Source: Planctomycetota bacterium
GTDB taxonomy: Bacteria > Planctomycetota > Phycisphaerae > Phycisphaerales > SM1A02
Direction of reading: 5' to 3'
Length of the DNA: 12,248 bases
NCBI GenBank assembly: GCA_009924765.1
Contig: RFQW01000017.1
Location: forward strand, 1 to 12,248
Position 1 is the stretch's first letter; each line of letters begins with the position of its first letter. The translations under genes were made by a program, and so were the position numbers. Below, in pieces: positions 1-6,722 of this stretch. The notes beneath the pieces are model-generated. The model saw only the letters and a program-made list of their open reading frames with translations, did not search any database and was not told the origin of the DNA.

Positions 1-556
1 GTGCCTTCTCGCCGGTGCGGCGAGCGGGCATGGCGGCGGCACCCTTGCGGATGGCGTCTTCCACGGAGGTGTTGCCAAGGGTCACGCCGCGCACCGCTTC
101 CACCGTCTCGCGGGTGCGAAGACGATCGAGGGCGGCCATCGTGGCCTTGACGAGGTTCTTGGGGTTGCTGCTGCCGAAGCACTTGGTCAGGCAGTCCTGC
201 ACACCGATCATGTCCAGGATGGCGCGCACCGATGCGCCGGCGATGACGCCGGTGCCGGGAGCGGCGGGAACAAGGCGAACCTTGCTGGCGCCGAACTGGC
301 CTTCCACCATGTGCGGAATCGTGCGGCCCTGCAGCGGGTACCGCTTCATCTTGCGGCGGCCTTCCTTCTGGGCCTTCTCCACGCTCTGCGGCACCTGGTT
401 GCTCTTGGCGTAACCAAGGCCCACGCTGCCGTTCTTGTCGCCCACAACCACCAGGGCGCTGAAGCTGAAGCGTCGGCCGCCGGCCACCGTGGCGCTGGTG
501 CGATACACACCCACCGTCGTGGAGTCGCTGTCTCGTTCTTCGAACTTGAAGCTCAT
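1..556 (-). CDS. rpsE: 30S ribosomal protein S5 (3' end outside window)
   Basis: S5 is a small-subunit protein near the decoding centre, involved in translational fidelity. From the ATG at 556, 185 codons are readable with no stop before the left edge. Residues 24-32 (VAGGRRFSF) form the conserved loop of the N-terminal double-stranded-RNA-binding-like domain, the region where spectinomycin resistance changes map in other bacteria. The C-terminal domain is recognised by PAAPGTGVIAGASVRAIL (98-114) and GSSNPKNLVKA (128-138). The visible part already exceeds the 166 or so residues of E. coli S5, so the protein has a C-terminal extension of unknown end. Its N-terminus is shorter than in E. coli. 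An AAAGGAAAG Shine-Dalgarno precedes the start, 16 nt after the rplR stop. Identity is secure. Confidence 0.96.
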   Translation of the reverse strand, partial: MSFKFEERDSDSTTVGVYRTSATVAGGRRFSFSALVVVGDKNGSVGLGYAKSNQVPQSVEKAQKEGRRKMKRYPLQGRTIPHMVEGQFGASKVRLVPAAPGTGVIAGASVRAILDMIGVQDCLTKCFGSSNPKNLVKATMAALDRLRTRETVEAVRGVTLGNTSVEDAIRKGAAAMPARRTGEKA

Positions 557-572
557 GGTCTTTCCTTTGGGT

Positions 573-935
573 TCAGAACTGCAGGCCGCCCTCGCGGGCG
601 CCATCGGCCAGCGCCTTGACGCGACCGTGATAGAGGTAGCCGTTGCGATCGAACACCACCTTGGTGACGCCCGCCTTCTTCGCGCGATCCGCCAGCGTGG
701 TGCCCACGCCCTTGGCGCTGCCGGTCTTGCCCTTCACGGTCTTGCCCTTGGGGGCGCGATCGGTGGCCTCGGCCAGCGTGCGACCGCTGACGTCGTCGAT
801 GATCTGCGCGTAGATGAACTTCAGCGAACGGAACACCGTCAGGCGCGGACGCTCTGGGGTGCCGTTGATGCGCTTGCGCAGGCCGATCTTGCGGCGGGCG
901 CGGCGAGTGTGCTTCAGGATGGTTGCGGATGGCAT
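573..935 (-). CDS. rplR: 50S ribosomal protein L18
   Basis: L18 binds 5S rRNA and, with L5, docks it on the large subunit. The chosen start (MPSATILK) gives 120 residues, normal for the family. The open frame continues 53 codons upstream, but that part overlaps rplF and has no family similarity. A CGGAGTGAA ribosome-binding site lies just ahead of the ATG at 935. Recognisable blocks are a basic N-terminus (RRARRKIGLRKRINGTPERP, 11-30), the RLTVFRS strand (31-37) and the C-terminal signature FDRNGYLYHGRVKALADGAR (95-114). It sits 19 nt after rplF and 16 nt before rpsE, the usual spc order. The family core looks complete. Confidence 0.97.
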   Translation of the reverse strand: MPSATILKHTRRARRKIGLRKRINGTPERPRLTVFRSLKFIYAQIIDDVSGRTLAEATDRAPKGKTVKGKTGSAKGVGTTLADRAKKAGVTKVVFDRNGYLYHGRVKALADGAREGGLQF

Positions 936-954
936 GGTTGGTTCACTCCGTGGA

Positions 955-1512
955 TCAGCTACCGAAGGCCTTGCCCTGCTTGCGCTGGACAACTTCGTCG
1001 ACGTACTTGACGCCCTTGCCGTTGTAGGGCTCGGGCTTGCGCTGCGAGCGGACCTGGCTGGCGAACGCGCCAACGGACTGCTTGTCGGGGCCACTCACCT
1101 CGACGATGGTGCCGTTGATGTTCACGTTCACGCCGGCGGGCACGTTCAGCTCGATGGGGTTGGCGAAGCCGAGCGCGAGCACCAGCTTCTTGCCCTGCAG
1201 ACGCGCGCCCCAGCCCACGCCCACGATCTCGAGCTTCTTCTCGTAGCCCTTCAGCACGCCCTCGACCATGCCGTTGATCACGGAACGGGTGGTGCCCCAG
1301 TAGGCATTGTTGTTGCCCACCTCGACCAGCGCCGGATCCATGTCGCAGGTGATCGCCTTGTCGGCGTCGCTGTAGCTCACCTTCACCTCGGGTCGGTGGG
1401 TGAAAGCCAGCTTGCCCTTCGGGCCCTGCAGATCCACCACGCGGGTGCTGGCGTTGACCTGCACCTTCACGCCGGCGGGCACTGCGATGCTCTTGCGTCC
1501 AATTCGGCTCAT
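955..1512 (-). CDS. rplF: 50S ribosomal protein L6
   Basis: L6 is a two-domain large-subunit protein near the factor-binding site and the sarcin-ricin loop. The start MSRIGRKSIAVP is the standard L6 N-terminus. Nine in-frame codons upstream belong to the ribosome-binding region (ACAGGAGACAG) and are excluded. The length is 185 residues, typical of the family. The two repeated alpha/beta domains cover roughly residues 1-82 and 83-185. The diagnostic block SGPDKQSVGAF (140-150) and the signature PEPYNGKGVKY (160-170) are both present. It lies 20 nt after rpsH and 19 nt before rplR. Nothing unusual was seen. Confidence 0.97.
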   Translation of the reverse strand: MSRIGRKSIAVPAGVKVQVNASTRVVDLQGPKGKLAFTHRPEVKVSYSDADKAITCDMDPALVEVGNNNAYWGTTRSVINGMVEGVLKGYEKKLEIVGVGWGARLQGKKLVLALGFANPIELNVPAGVNVNINGTIVEVSGPDKQSVGAFASQVRSQRKPEPYNGKGVKYVDEVVQRKQGKAFGS

Positions 1513-1532
1513 GACTGTCTCCTGTGTCTCTC

Positions 1533-1931
1533 TCAGCACACCGTGGCGACGATTTCGCCGCCCAGGCGTGATTCTCGGCAGGCGCGGTCGCTCATGACGC
1601 CGCGGCTGGTGGTGATGATGGCGATGCCCAGGCCCTGCTGGGGCTTGGGAAGTTCCTCGACGCCGCGGTACACGCGGCAGCCGGCCTTGCTCACGCGATC
1701 GATGGAGCTGATCACGCTGGCGCCGTCCGGACCGTACTTCAGGTCCAGGCGGATCAGCCCTCCGCGACCATCGACGATGGTCTCGAAGCTGCGGATGTAG
1801 CCCTCTTCGTGCAGCACCTTGGCCACACCGCGGTTGAGCTTGTTGTCCAGGACCATCACCTGTCGCGCGCGGTTGGAGACCGCGTTGCGGATGCGGGTGA
1901 GCATGTCGGCTGTGAGATCGTTCAGGGGCAT
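1533..1931 (-). CDS. rpsH: 30S ribosomal protein S8
   Basis: S8 binds the central domain of 16S rRNA. In E. coli it is also the translational repressor of the spc operon. From MPLNDLTADMLTRIRN the protein has 132 residues, the normal size. The open frame could extend 41 codons upstream, but only into rpsN. AGAGGAA precedes the ATG at 1931. The C-terminal signature GLGIAIITTSRGVMSDRACR (100-119) matches the S8 consensus, followed by LGGEI (123-127). The protein ends unusually in Cys after a Cys-rich stretch (C85, C118, C132). I saw no obvious copy of an S8-binding helix around the rplE start, but such structures are hard to judge by eye. Confidence 0.97.
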   Translation of the reverse strand: MPLNDLTADMLTRIRNAVSNRARQVMVLDNKLNRGVAKVLHEEGYIRSFETIVDGRGGLIRLDLKYGPDGASVISSIDRVSKAGCRVYRGVEELPKPQQGLGIAIITTSRGVMSDRACRESRLGGEIVATVC

Positions 1932-1953
1932 GGGTGGTTCCTCTCTTGTGGGC

Positions 1954-2139
1954 TCACCAACTGGCCTTGCGCATGCCGGGCACCATGCCCTGCAGTGCGA
2001 GTTCGCGGAGCATGTGACGGCACACGCGGAACTTGCGGTACACGCCATTGCCACGACCGGTGATTTCGCACCGATTGCGCTTGCGCGTGCTGAACTTGGG
2101 CTTCTGCTGCATCTTGACGAAGGTTCGCTTGCTGGCCAT
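1954..2139 (-). CDS. rpsN: 30S ribosomal protein S14, short form with half of the zinc ribbon lost
   Basis: S14 sits in the head of the small subunit and contacts S3 and S10. The 61-residue length and the ending VPGMRKASW are those of the short, zinc-type (C+) S14. That form normally has two CxxC pairs. Here the pairs read CEIT (C24, T27) and CRHM (C40, M43), so the second cysteine of each pair is missing. I checked all four codons on the DNA: they read TGC, ACC, TGC, ATG. A normal Zn(2+) site of four cysteines is therefore not possible, yet the rest of the fold signature (YRKFRVCRHMLRELALQG, 34-51) is intact. CGGAGCAA precedes the start. The gene is single in this window; a second rpsN elsewhere cannot be excluded. 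Confidence 0.95.
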   Translation of the reverse strand: MASKRTFVKMQQKPKFSTRKRNRCEITGRGNGVYRKFRVCRHMLRELALQGMVPGMRKASW

Positions 2140-2153
2140 GGGGTTGCTCCGGT

Positions 2154-2747
2154 TCAGGCCTTCTTGCTGTTCTCTTCAGGTCGCACGAAGGGCATGCCCA
2201 GTTCGGCGAGCACGAAGCGGCTCATCTTGGGATCGCTGTTCTCGAACACGATGTTCACGTGCATGCCGTGGCTGAAGTTGACGTTGGCCATGTTGATCTC
2301 GGGCCACACGGCCTGCTCGGTGAGACCCATCGCCCAGCTGCCGCCGCGGTCGAAGCTCTTGTCGCTCACGCCGCGGAAGTCCTTGATGCGGGGGATGGCG
2401 AGGTTGATCAGACGATCCAGGAAGCCCCACATGCGATCGCGACGCAGGGTGACCATGAACGCGCTGGGCGAACCCTCGCGAACCTTGAAGTTGCTCACGG
2501 CCTTCTTGGCCTTGATCATGATCGGGTTCTGGCCCGTGATCTTGCGATAGGTGTCGATCACCGCTTCACGGTGCTCGGGCTTCAGCTTCTGGTTCTCCAG
2601 ACGCTTGCCGACGCCGGTGCTCACGATGACCTTGGCCACCTTCGGCACCTGATTGGCGTTCTTCAGCCCGAACTCCTTCAGCACCTTGGGGATGACTTCC
2701 TCGCGGAAGGACTTCTGCAGACGGGGAATTTCACGTGTTGCTGCCAT
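2154..2747 (-). CDS. rplE: 50S ribosomal protein L5
   Basis: L5 binds 5S rRNA and helps form the inter-subunit bridge at the central protuberance. It has 197 residues against about 180 in E. coli. The excess is in a short N-terminal lead and a charged C-terminal tail (RPEENSKKA). The strongest match is TGQNPIMIKAKKAVSNFKVR (71-90), the family signature, followed by RGVSDKSFDRGG (125-136) and EQAVWPEI (144-151). The C-terminal strand GMHVNIVFEN (161-170) replaces the more usual GMDITIVTTA. CGGAGAC precedes the ATG. The gene lies 15 nt after rplX and 14 nt before rpsN. Confidence 0.97.
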   Translation of the reverse strand: MAATREIPRLQKSFREEVIPKVLKEFGLKNANQVPKVAKVIVSTGVGKRLENQKLKPEHREAVIDTYRKITGQNPIMIKAKKAVSNFKVREGSPSAFMVTLRRDRMWGFLDRLINLAIPRIKDFRGVSDKSFDRGGSWAMGLTEQAVWPEINMANVNFSHGMHVNIVFENSDPKMSRFVLAELGMPFVRPEENSKKA

Positions 2748-2762
2748 GGTTCTGTCTCCGAA

Positions 2763-3107
2763 TCAGGCCTTCGCCTTGCCGCGGGCCTTGTGAAGCGTGT
2801 GCAGCTCCTTGCCGCCACGCGTCGCCACGCGAACCTTGCTGCCATCGGGCTTGGTCACGAACCGCACGCGGGACGGCTTGCCGTCCACCACGGGGCTCAC
2901 GTTGCTGATGTGAATGGGCATCTCCTGCTTCACCTGACCGCCCTGGGGGCGCGTCTGGCTGCGGCGGAGATTCTTGGTGCGGATGTTGACGCCCTTCACG
3001 ATCACGCGATCGCTGTCGGTGATGACCTCCAGCACTTCGCCGACCGTGCCGCGGTTGTTGCCCGCGGTGACGATCACCATGTCACCCTTGCGTACGTGTC
3101 GAGCCAT
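2763..3107 (-). CDS. rplX: 50S ribosomal protein L24
   Basis: L24 is an assembly-initiating large-subunit protein at the exit of the peptide tunnel. The KOW motif is clear near the N-terminus (VRKGDMVIVTAGNNRGTVGE, 5-24), followed by VIVKGVNIRTKNLRRSQ (35-51). The length of 114 residues is within the family range. The middle segment QEMPIHISNVSPV (61-73) is also characteristic. Its start codon lies one base after the rplN stop (TGACATG). The ribosome-binding site GGAGG (3117-3121) is inside the rplN coding region, so translation of the two genes is probably coupled. Confidence 0.97.
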   Translation of the reverse strand: MARHVRKGDMVIVTAGNNRGTVGEVLEVITDSDRVIVKGVNIRTKNLRRSQTRPQGGQVKQEMPIHISNVSPVVDGKPSRVRFVTKPDGSKVRVATRGGKELHTLHKARGKAKA

Positions 3108-3108
3108 G

Positions 3109-3495
3109 TCAGACGACCTCCGATGCCAGGGAAACGATCTTCATGAAGTTCTTCTCGCGCAGCTCGCGCGCCACGGCGCCGAAGATGCGGGTGCCGCGGG
3201 GATTGCCCTCGGCGTCGATCAGCACGCATGCGTTCGAGTCGAAGCGCACGTAGCTGCCGTCGGGACGACGGGTGGGGTACTTGGTGCGCACGATGACGGC
3301 GGTGGCCTTGTCGCCACTCTTCACGTCGCCGGTGGGCAGCGCCTTCTTGACGGCCACGAGGACCTTGTCGCCCACGCCCATGGCGACGCGGGTGAAGCGT
3401 CCCTTGGCGGTGCTGACGCCCATGATGCCGATGACCATGGCTTCCTTGGCGCCACTGTTGTCACAGACCTCGATGCGTGATTCCTTCTGGATCAT
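3109..3495 (-). CDS. rplN: 50S ribosomal protein L14
   Basis: L14 lies at the subunit interface and forms bridges to 16S rRNA. The start MIQKESRIEVCDNSGAK is the standard one, and the protein has 128 residues (E. coli about 123). Matches include KGDKATAVIVRT-like residues 59-71 (KSGDKATAVIVRT), RRPDGSYVRFDSNACVLID (77-94 region) and the C-terminal signature GTRIFGAVARELR (101-113). It is the first gene of the spc half. Only 19 nt separate it from rpsQ and there is no room for a promoter there. Unlike its neighbours it lacks a good Shine-Dalgarno at normal distance: the only purine run is AAAGG, about 15 nt before the ATG. Confidence 0.97.
   Translation of the reverse strand: MIQKESRIEVCDNSGAKEAMVIGIMGVSTAKGRFTRVAMGVGDKVLVAVKKALPTGDVKSGDKATAVIVRTKYPTRRPDGSYVRFDSNACVLIDAEGNPRGTRIFGAVARELREKNFMKIVSLASEVV
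3117..3121 (-). promoter_or_regulatory. Shine-Dalgarno of rplX inside rplN
   Basis: GGAGG lies 9 nt before the rplX ATG, inside the rplN reading frame. The rplN stop and the rplX start are separated by one base, so the two genes are probably translationally coupled. Confidence 0.6.
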
Positions 3496-3514
3496 GACGT
3501 GTGTCGGGCGCCTT

Positions 3515-3826
3515 TCAGCGACCCGCCTCCTCCGTGATGGCGAACAGCTTCACCGGGGCCTTCTCGACCACTCGGACCAGCGTCCAGCTCTTGGTGCGGC
3601 TGATGGGGCGGCACTCGGCCACCTCAACGCGATCGCCGACGCGGCTCTCGTTCTTCTCGTCGTGCACCTGCAGCACCGTGCGGCGCTTGGTGAACTTGCC
3701 GTACTTGGGGTGGCGGGCGACGAAGGCCACGACGACCTTGCGGGTCTTGTCGCGGTTGTCGCTCTCGACCACGCCGACGCGGCGCGGACTGTTCTCGGGC
3801 ACGATGATCGTGTGTTCGTGGCTCAT
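3515..3826 (-). CDS. rpsQ: 30S ribosomal protein S17
   Basis: S17 is a primary 16S rRNA-binding protein of the small subunit body. The start MSHEHTIIVPENSPRR at 3826 gives 103 residues against 84 in E. coli. The family core runs from about residue 16 to 90, with about 15 extra residues in front and about 13 behind. The core shows RHPKYGKF (38-45), VHDEKNE (54-60) and the signature ECRPISRTKSWTLVRVVEKA (71-90). The open frame goes far upstream, but that part lies antiparallel to rpmC reading and has no S17 similarity. The start overlaps the rpmC stop as ATGA. A CCGGAG ribosome-binding site lies inside rpmC, pointing to translational coupling. Confidence 0.96.
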   Translation of the reverse strand: MSHEHTIIVPENSPRRVGVVESDNRDKTRKVVVAFVARHPKYGKFTKRRTVLQVHDEKNESRVGDRVEVAECRPISRTKSWTLVRVVEKAPVKLFAITEEAGR

Positions 3827-4026
3827 GCCTTGGCTCCGGTCTTGGTGCGCGCGCCCTGCTCGGTGAGCAGGCGGGCGATGGTGCGGCGGGTGGTGCGGAA
3901 CTGGCTGGTGTTCTCCACCTTCTCGGTCACGGCCTGGGCGCGCAGGTTGAAAACCTTGCGGCGCGCGGCTGCCAGCTCGCTCGCGATCTGCTCGTCGGTC
4001 AACTTTCGGATCTCGGTGCTTTCCAT
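3823..4026 (-). CDS. rpmC: 50S ribosomal protein L29
   Basis: L29 is a small, two-helix protein at the tunnel exit, next to L23. It has 67 residues, normal for the family. The first helix is ELAAARRKVFNLRAQ (17-31) and the conserved turn and second helix run from ENTSQFRTTRRTIARL (38-53). CCGGAGTTCACC precedes the ATG. The stop codon overlaps the start of rpsQ by 4 nt. Position between L16 and S17 is the universal order and supports the call. Confidence 0.95.
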   Translation of the reverse strand: MESTEIRKLTDEQIASELAAARRKVFNLRAQAVTEKVENTSQFRTTRRTIARLLTEQGARTKTGAKA

Positions 4027-4038
4027 GGTGAACTCCGG

Positions 4039-4458
4039 TCAGACTGCGATGCGTCGGGCCACGAAGCGGCACTTCACGGGCATCTTGTGTGCGATTCGCG
4101 CGAAGGCCTGCTTCGCGAGGTCCTCAGGAACGCCGGCGATCTCGAAGAGCACCGTGCCCGGCTTGATGCGGGCGGCCCAGAATTCCACATCCGCCTTGCC
4201 CGTACCCATTCGGGTCTCGAGGGGCTTCTTGGAGATGGGCTTGTCCGGGAAGACGCGGATGTAGAGCTTGCCTTGACGGCGCAGGAAGTGCTGCGCCGCG
4301 ATGCGGCCGGCGTCGATCTGACGGGCGCTGAGCCAGTGCGGCTCGAGGCTCTGCAGACCGTAATCGCCGTAGGCAACGTAGTTGCCGCGCGTGGCGTTGC
4401 CCTTCAGCTTGCCACGCTGCTCTTTCCGGAACTTCACTCGCTTGGGCATCATGCTCAT
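4039..4458 (-). CDS. rplP: 50S ribosomal protein L16
   Basis: L16 lies near the A-site and helps align tRNA at the peptidyl transferase centre. The protein has 139 residues starting MSMMPKRVKFRKEQRG. ATG codons also occur at 4452 and 4449. The first is preferred because CGAGGACC sits at a good distance before it. The core is standard: IRVFPDKPISKKPLETRMG (67-85) and GVPEDLAKQAFARIAHKMPV (109-128). R83 aligns with the arginine of E. coli L16 (R81) that can be hydroxylated. It lies 23 nt after rpsC and 12 nt before rpmC. No anomaly. Confidence 0.97.
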   Translation of the reverse strand: MSMMPKRVKFRKEQRGKLKGNATRGNYVAYGDYGLQSLEPHWLSARQIDAGRIAAQHFLRRQGKLYIRVFPDKPISKKPLETRMGTGKADVEFWAARIKPGTVLFEIAGVPEDLAKQAFARIAHKMPVKCRFVARRIAV

Positions 4459-4481
4459 GGCTGGTCCTCGTGTTCAATCTT

Positions 4482-5186
4482 TCAACGACGGCCGCGGGCG
4501 CGCGCACGGCCACCGGCCGCGTTCGACACCACTTCGTCCTGCTGGTCCTGGCTGTACATGCCCTTGTAGACCCACACCTTCACGCCCAGCGCACCGCTGG
4601 TGGTGAATGCGTGAACCACGGCATAATCCACGTTCGCCTGCAGCGTGCTGAGCGGAATCTTGCCCAGACGGCTGTCGAGCGTGCGGCTCATTTCGGCGCC
4701 ACCAAGGCGGCCGCTGAGCTGGATCTTCACGCCGAGCGCGCCGTTCTGCATGGCGCCTTCACAACGCTGCTTCAGCACCTTGCGGAAGTTCGCGCGCTTC
4801 TTCAGCTGCTCGGCGAGGGTCTCGCCGATCAGACGGGCGTCGATCTCGGGGTTCTTGATCTCGATGATGCGGATCGCGACCTTGCGGCCCGTGAGGGTCT
4901 GCAGGTCGTTGGTCAGCTTCTCGACCTCCGCACCCTTCAGGCCCACGACCTGGCCGGGACGCGCGGTCTTGATGATGACGGTCAGCTCCTCGCGCGTGCG
5001 CTCGATGTGCACATCGCTCACGGCCGCGAAGGGCGGCGTGCGGTTGAGGCGCTTGTCCACGTACTTGCGGATCTTGTAGTCCTCGATCAGCAGCTCGCCG
5101 AACAGGGCCTTGGGTGCGAACCAGCGGCTCTTGTGAGCCTCGGTCACACCGACGCGGAAACCGAATGGATGGACTTTCTGTCCCAT
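4482..5186 (-). CDS. rpsC: 30S ribosomal protein S3
   Basis: S3 is at the mRNA entry channel of the small subunit and contributes to mRNA unwinding. The start MGQKVHPFGFRVGV is the canonical N-terminus. Eleven in-frame upstream codons are excluded because CTGAGGAAAACACC lies right before the ATG at 5186. The protein has 234 residues. A type II KH domain spans about 38-107, with its GxxG loop in RPGQVVGLKG (76-85). The C-terminal domain shows LSGRLGGAEMSRT (157-169) and LGVKVWVYKG (200-209). The tail is Arg/Gly-rich (GGRARARGRR) and could contact RNA. It is 10 nt after rplV. Confidence 0.97.
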   Translation of the reverse strand: MGQKVHPFGFRVGVTEAHKSRWFAPKALFGELLIEDYKIRKYVDKRLNRTPPFAAVSDVHIERTREELTVIIKTARPGQVVGLKGAEVEKLTNDLQTLTGRKVAIRIIEIKNPEIDARLIGETLAEQLKKRANFRKVLKQRCEGAMQNGALGVKIQLSGRLGGAEMSRTLDSRLGKIPLSTLQANVDYAVVHAFTTSGALGVKVWVYKGMYSQDQQDEVVSNAAGGRARARGRR

Positions 5187-5196
5187 GGTGTTTTCC

Positions 5197-5526
5197 TCAG
5201 CGAACGTCCACGCCAACAATCAGGTGACTGTTGCGCTTGAGAATCTGGTGCGAACGACCGCGATCCTTTTCCTGGAATCGCTTGATGGTGGGTGCCTCGT
5301 CGACACGGCTCTCGCTCACGAAGAGACGACCCGGATCGACATTGGCCTGCTCCGCCTGCGCGATGGCGCTGCGGAGCACGTAACGAAGGAAGAACGCGCC
5401 GCGCTTCTTGGTGAACTGCAGCTCGGTCAGCGCCTGATCGACGGGCTTGCCGCGGATCAGATCAGCCACCAGCCGTGCCTTGCGCGGGGCGATGCGTGCG
5501 AAACGATGGGAAGAGATGTAGGCCAT
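5197..5526 (-). CDS. rplV: 50S ribosomal protein L22 with divergent tunnel loop
   Basis: L22 lines the nascent-peptide exit tunnel through a long beta-hairpin. From MAYISSHRFARIAPRKARLV it has 109 residues, normal in length. The globular part is typical: RLVADLIRGKPVDQAL (18-33), AIAQAEQ (54-60), ILKRNSHL (95-102). The hairpin tip is not. E. coli reads KRIMPRAKGRADRI there, while this protein reads KRFQEKDRGRSHQI (82-95), so the PRA signature is replaced by EKD and two acidic residues are introduced. The codons were checked on the DNA. The longer open frame upstream overlaps rpsS and is not part of the gene. CGGAG precedes the start. Confidence 0.96.
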   Translation of the reverse strand: MAYISSHRFARIAPRKARLVADLIRGKPVDQALTELQFTKKRGAFFLRYVLRSAIAQAEQANVDPGRLFVSESRVDEAPTIKRFQEKDRGRSHQILKRNSHLIVGVDVR

Positions 5527-5540
5527 GGGTGTACTCCGAA

Positions 5541-5837
5541 TCAGCCGGCTGACTTCTCGCCGCCGTCGATGCCTTCCTTCTTGTTCGTGTGGCCCTTGAA
5601 CAGGCGGGTGATGGAGAACTCGCCCAGCTTGTGGCCCACCATGTCTTCGGTCACGAAGACATCGTGGAAACCCTTGCCGTTGTGCACCTGGAACGTGACA
5701 CCGACGAACTCGGGCACGATCGTGCACGAGCGGCGCCACGTCTTCAGCGGCTGACGGCGACCGGATGACTGCATCTTCTCCACCTTGCGGTAGAGACGCT
5801 CGTCGACAAAAGGACCCTTCTTGGAGGAACGGCTCAT
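5541..5837 (-). CDS. rpsS: 30S ribosomal protein S19
   Basis: S19 sits in the small-subunit head, pairs with S13 and contacts A-site and P-site tRNA. It has 98 residues, starting MSRSSKKGPFVDERL, the standard N-terminus. The family signature is present in VHNGKGFHDV (51-60) and FVTEDMVGHKLGEF (61-74). The C-terminal tail KKEGIDGGEKSAG is slightly longer and more acidic than the usual lysine-rich end. An AGGAGA ribosome-binding site precedes the ATG. It is 16 nt after rplB and 14 nt before rplV. Confidence 0.97.
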   Translation of the reverse strand: MSRSSKKGPFVDERLYRKVEKMQSSGRRQPLKTWRRSCTIVPEFVGVTFQVHNGKGFHDVFVTEDMVGHKLGEFSITRLFKGHTNKKEGIDGGEKSAG

Positions 5838-5853
5838 GCGTGGTCTCCTGGAA

Positions 5854-6708
5854 TCACAGCTTCAGCTGGCCGTAACGCCGGCTATAGCGGCGACGGATGA
5901 TGAGATGGTCACTGGACATGCCGAAGCGACGGGTACGACCGCCCTTCGACTGGGTGCCGCTGGCGTTCGAGGGCTCCTGGCCACCCTTCGAACGGCCTTC
6001 ACCACCACCGTGCGGGTGCTGGTGATGGCTCATGGCGACACCGCGGGTGCGGGGACGACGGCCGAGCCAACGTGCGCGGCCGGCCTTGCCGAGAATGACG
6101 TTGCCGTTGTCGGCGTTGCCAACGGAGCCGATGGTGGCGCGGCACTCGAGCAGCACCTGACGGATTTCGCCGCTGGGCAGCACGAGGGTGGCCATGCGGC
6201 CTTCCTTGTTGGTGAGACGCGCAGCCATGCCCGCGGCGCGGCACAGGGCGCCGCCCTTGCCGGGGGTCATCTCGATGCAATGCACGTCGAGACCGGTGGG
6301 GATGTGCTTCAGCGGCATGCAGTTGCCCGCCTCGGGCTCCACCGCGTCCTTGCTGCTGATCACCTTGCCGCCGACCGTGAGGCCCTTGGGGCACAGGATG
6401 TAGCGCTTCTCGCCGTCGGTGTATTCCACCAGGGCGATGTGGCAGGTGCGGTTGGGGTCGTACTCGACCGCCATCACGGTGCCCACCACGTCGTCCTTGC
6501 GACGCTTGAAGTCGACCAGACGGTAGCGGCGCTTGTGGCCTCCACCCTGCTGGATCACGGTGAGCTTGCCCTGGCAGTTGCGGCCGCCGGTCTTGGGCAG
6601 CGGACGGCACAGGCTCTTCTCGGGCTTGGAACGCGTCACCTCAACGTGCATGTTCACGCTGGCGTTGCGACGGCCGTTGGTGGTCTTCTTGTAGATGCGA
6701 ATCGCCAT
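5854..6708 (-). CDS. rplB: 50S ribosomal protein L2 with altered NPVD motif
   Basis: L2 is one of the most conserved large-subunit proteins. It is needed for subunit association and lies close to the peptidyl transferase centre. It has 284 residues (E. coli 273). The OB-fold and SH3-like domains are recognisable through GKLTVIQQGGGHKRRYR (47-63), GGKVISS (113-119) and GRARWLGRRPRTRGVAM (210-226). The C-terminal part ends with the basic block DHLIIRRRYSRRYG (267-280). In most bacteria the loop reads AMNPVDHPHGGGEGR. Here it reads AMSHHQHPHGGGEGR (225-239), so N, P, V and D are replaced while the histidine equivalent to E. coli H229 (here H231) is kept. TGAGGAAT precedes the start. Confidence 0.97.
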   Translation of the reverse strand: MAIRIYKKTTNGRRNASVNMHVEVTRSKPEKSLCRPLPKTGGRNCQGKLTVIQQGGGHKRRYRLVDFKRRKDDVVGTVMAVEYDPNRTCHIALVEYTDGEKRYILCPKGLTVGGKVISSKDAVEPEAGNCMPLKHIPTGLDVHCIEMTPGKGGALCRAAGMAARLTNKEGRMATLVLPSGEIRQVLLECRATIGSVGNADNGNVILGKAGRARWLGRRPRTRGVAMSHHQHPHGGGEGRSKGGQEPSNASGTQSKGGRTRRFGMSSDHLIIRRRYSRRYGQLKL

Positions 6709-6722
6709 GGGAATTCCTCAGC

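Noticed and set aside
2259..4264. Long plus-strand open frames opposite the ribosomal protein genes (for example 2259-3146 and 3272-4264)
   Set aside because: They are antisense to well-identified genes, are rich in Ala, Arg, His and Leu as expected from GC-rich shadow frames, and show no family motif.
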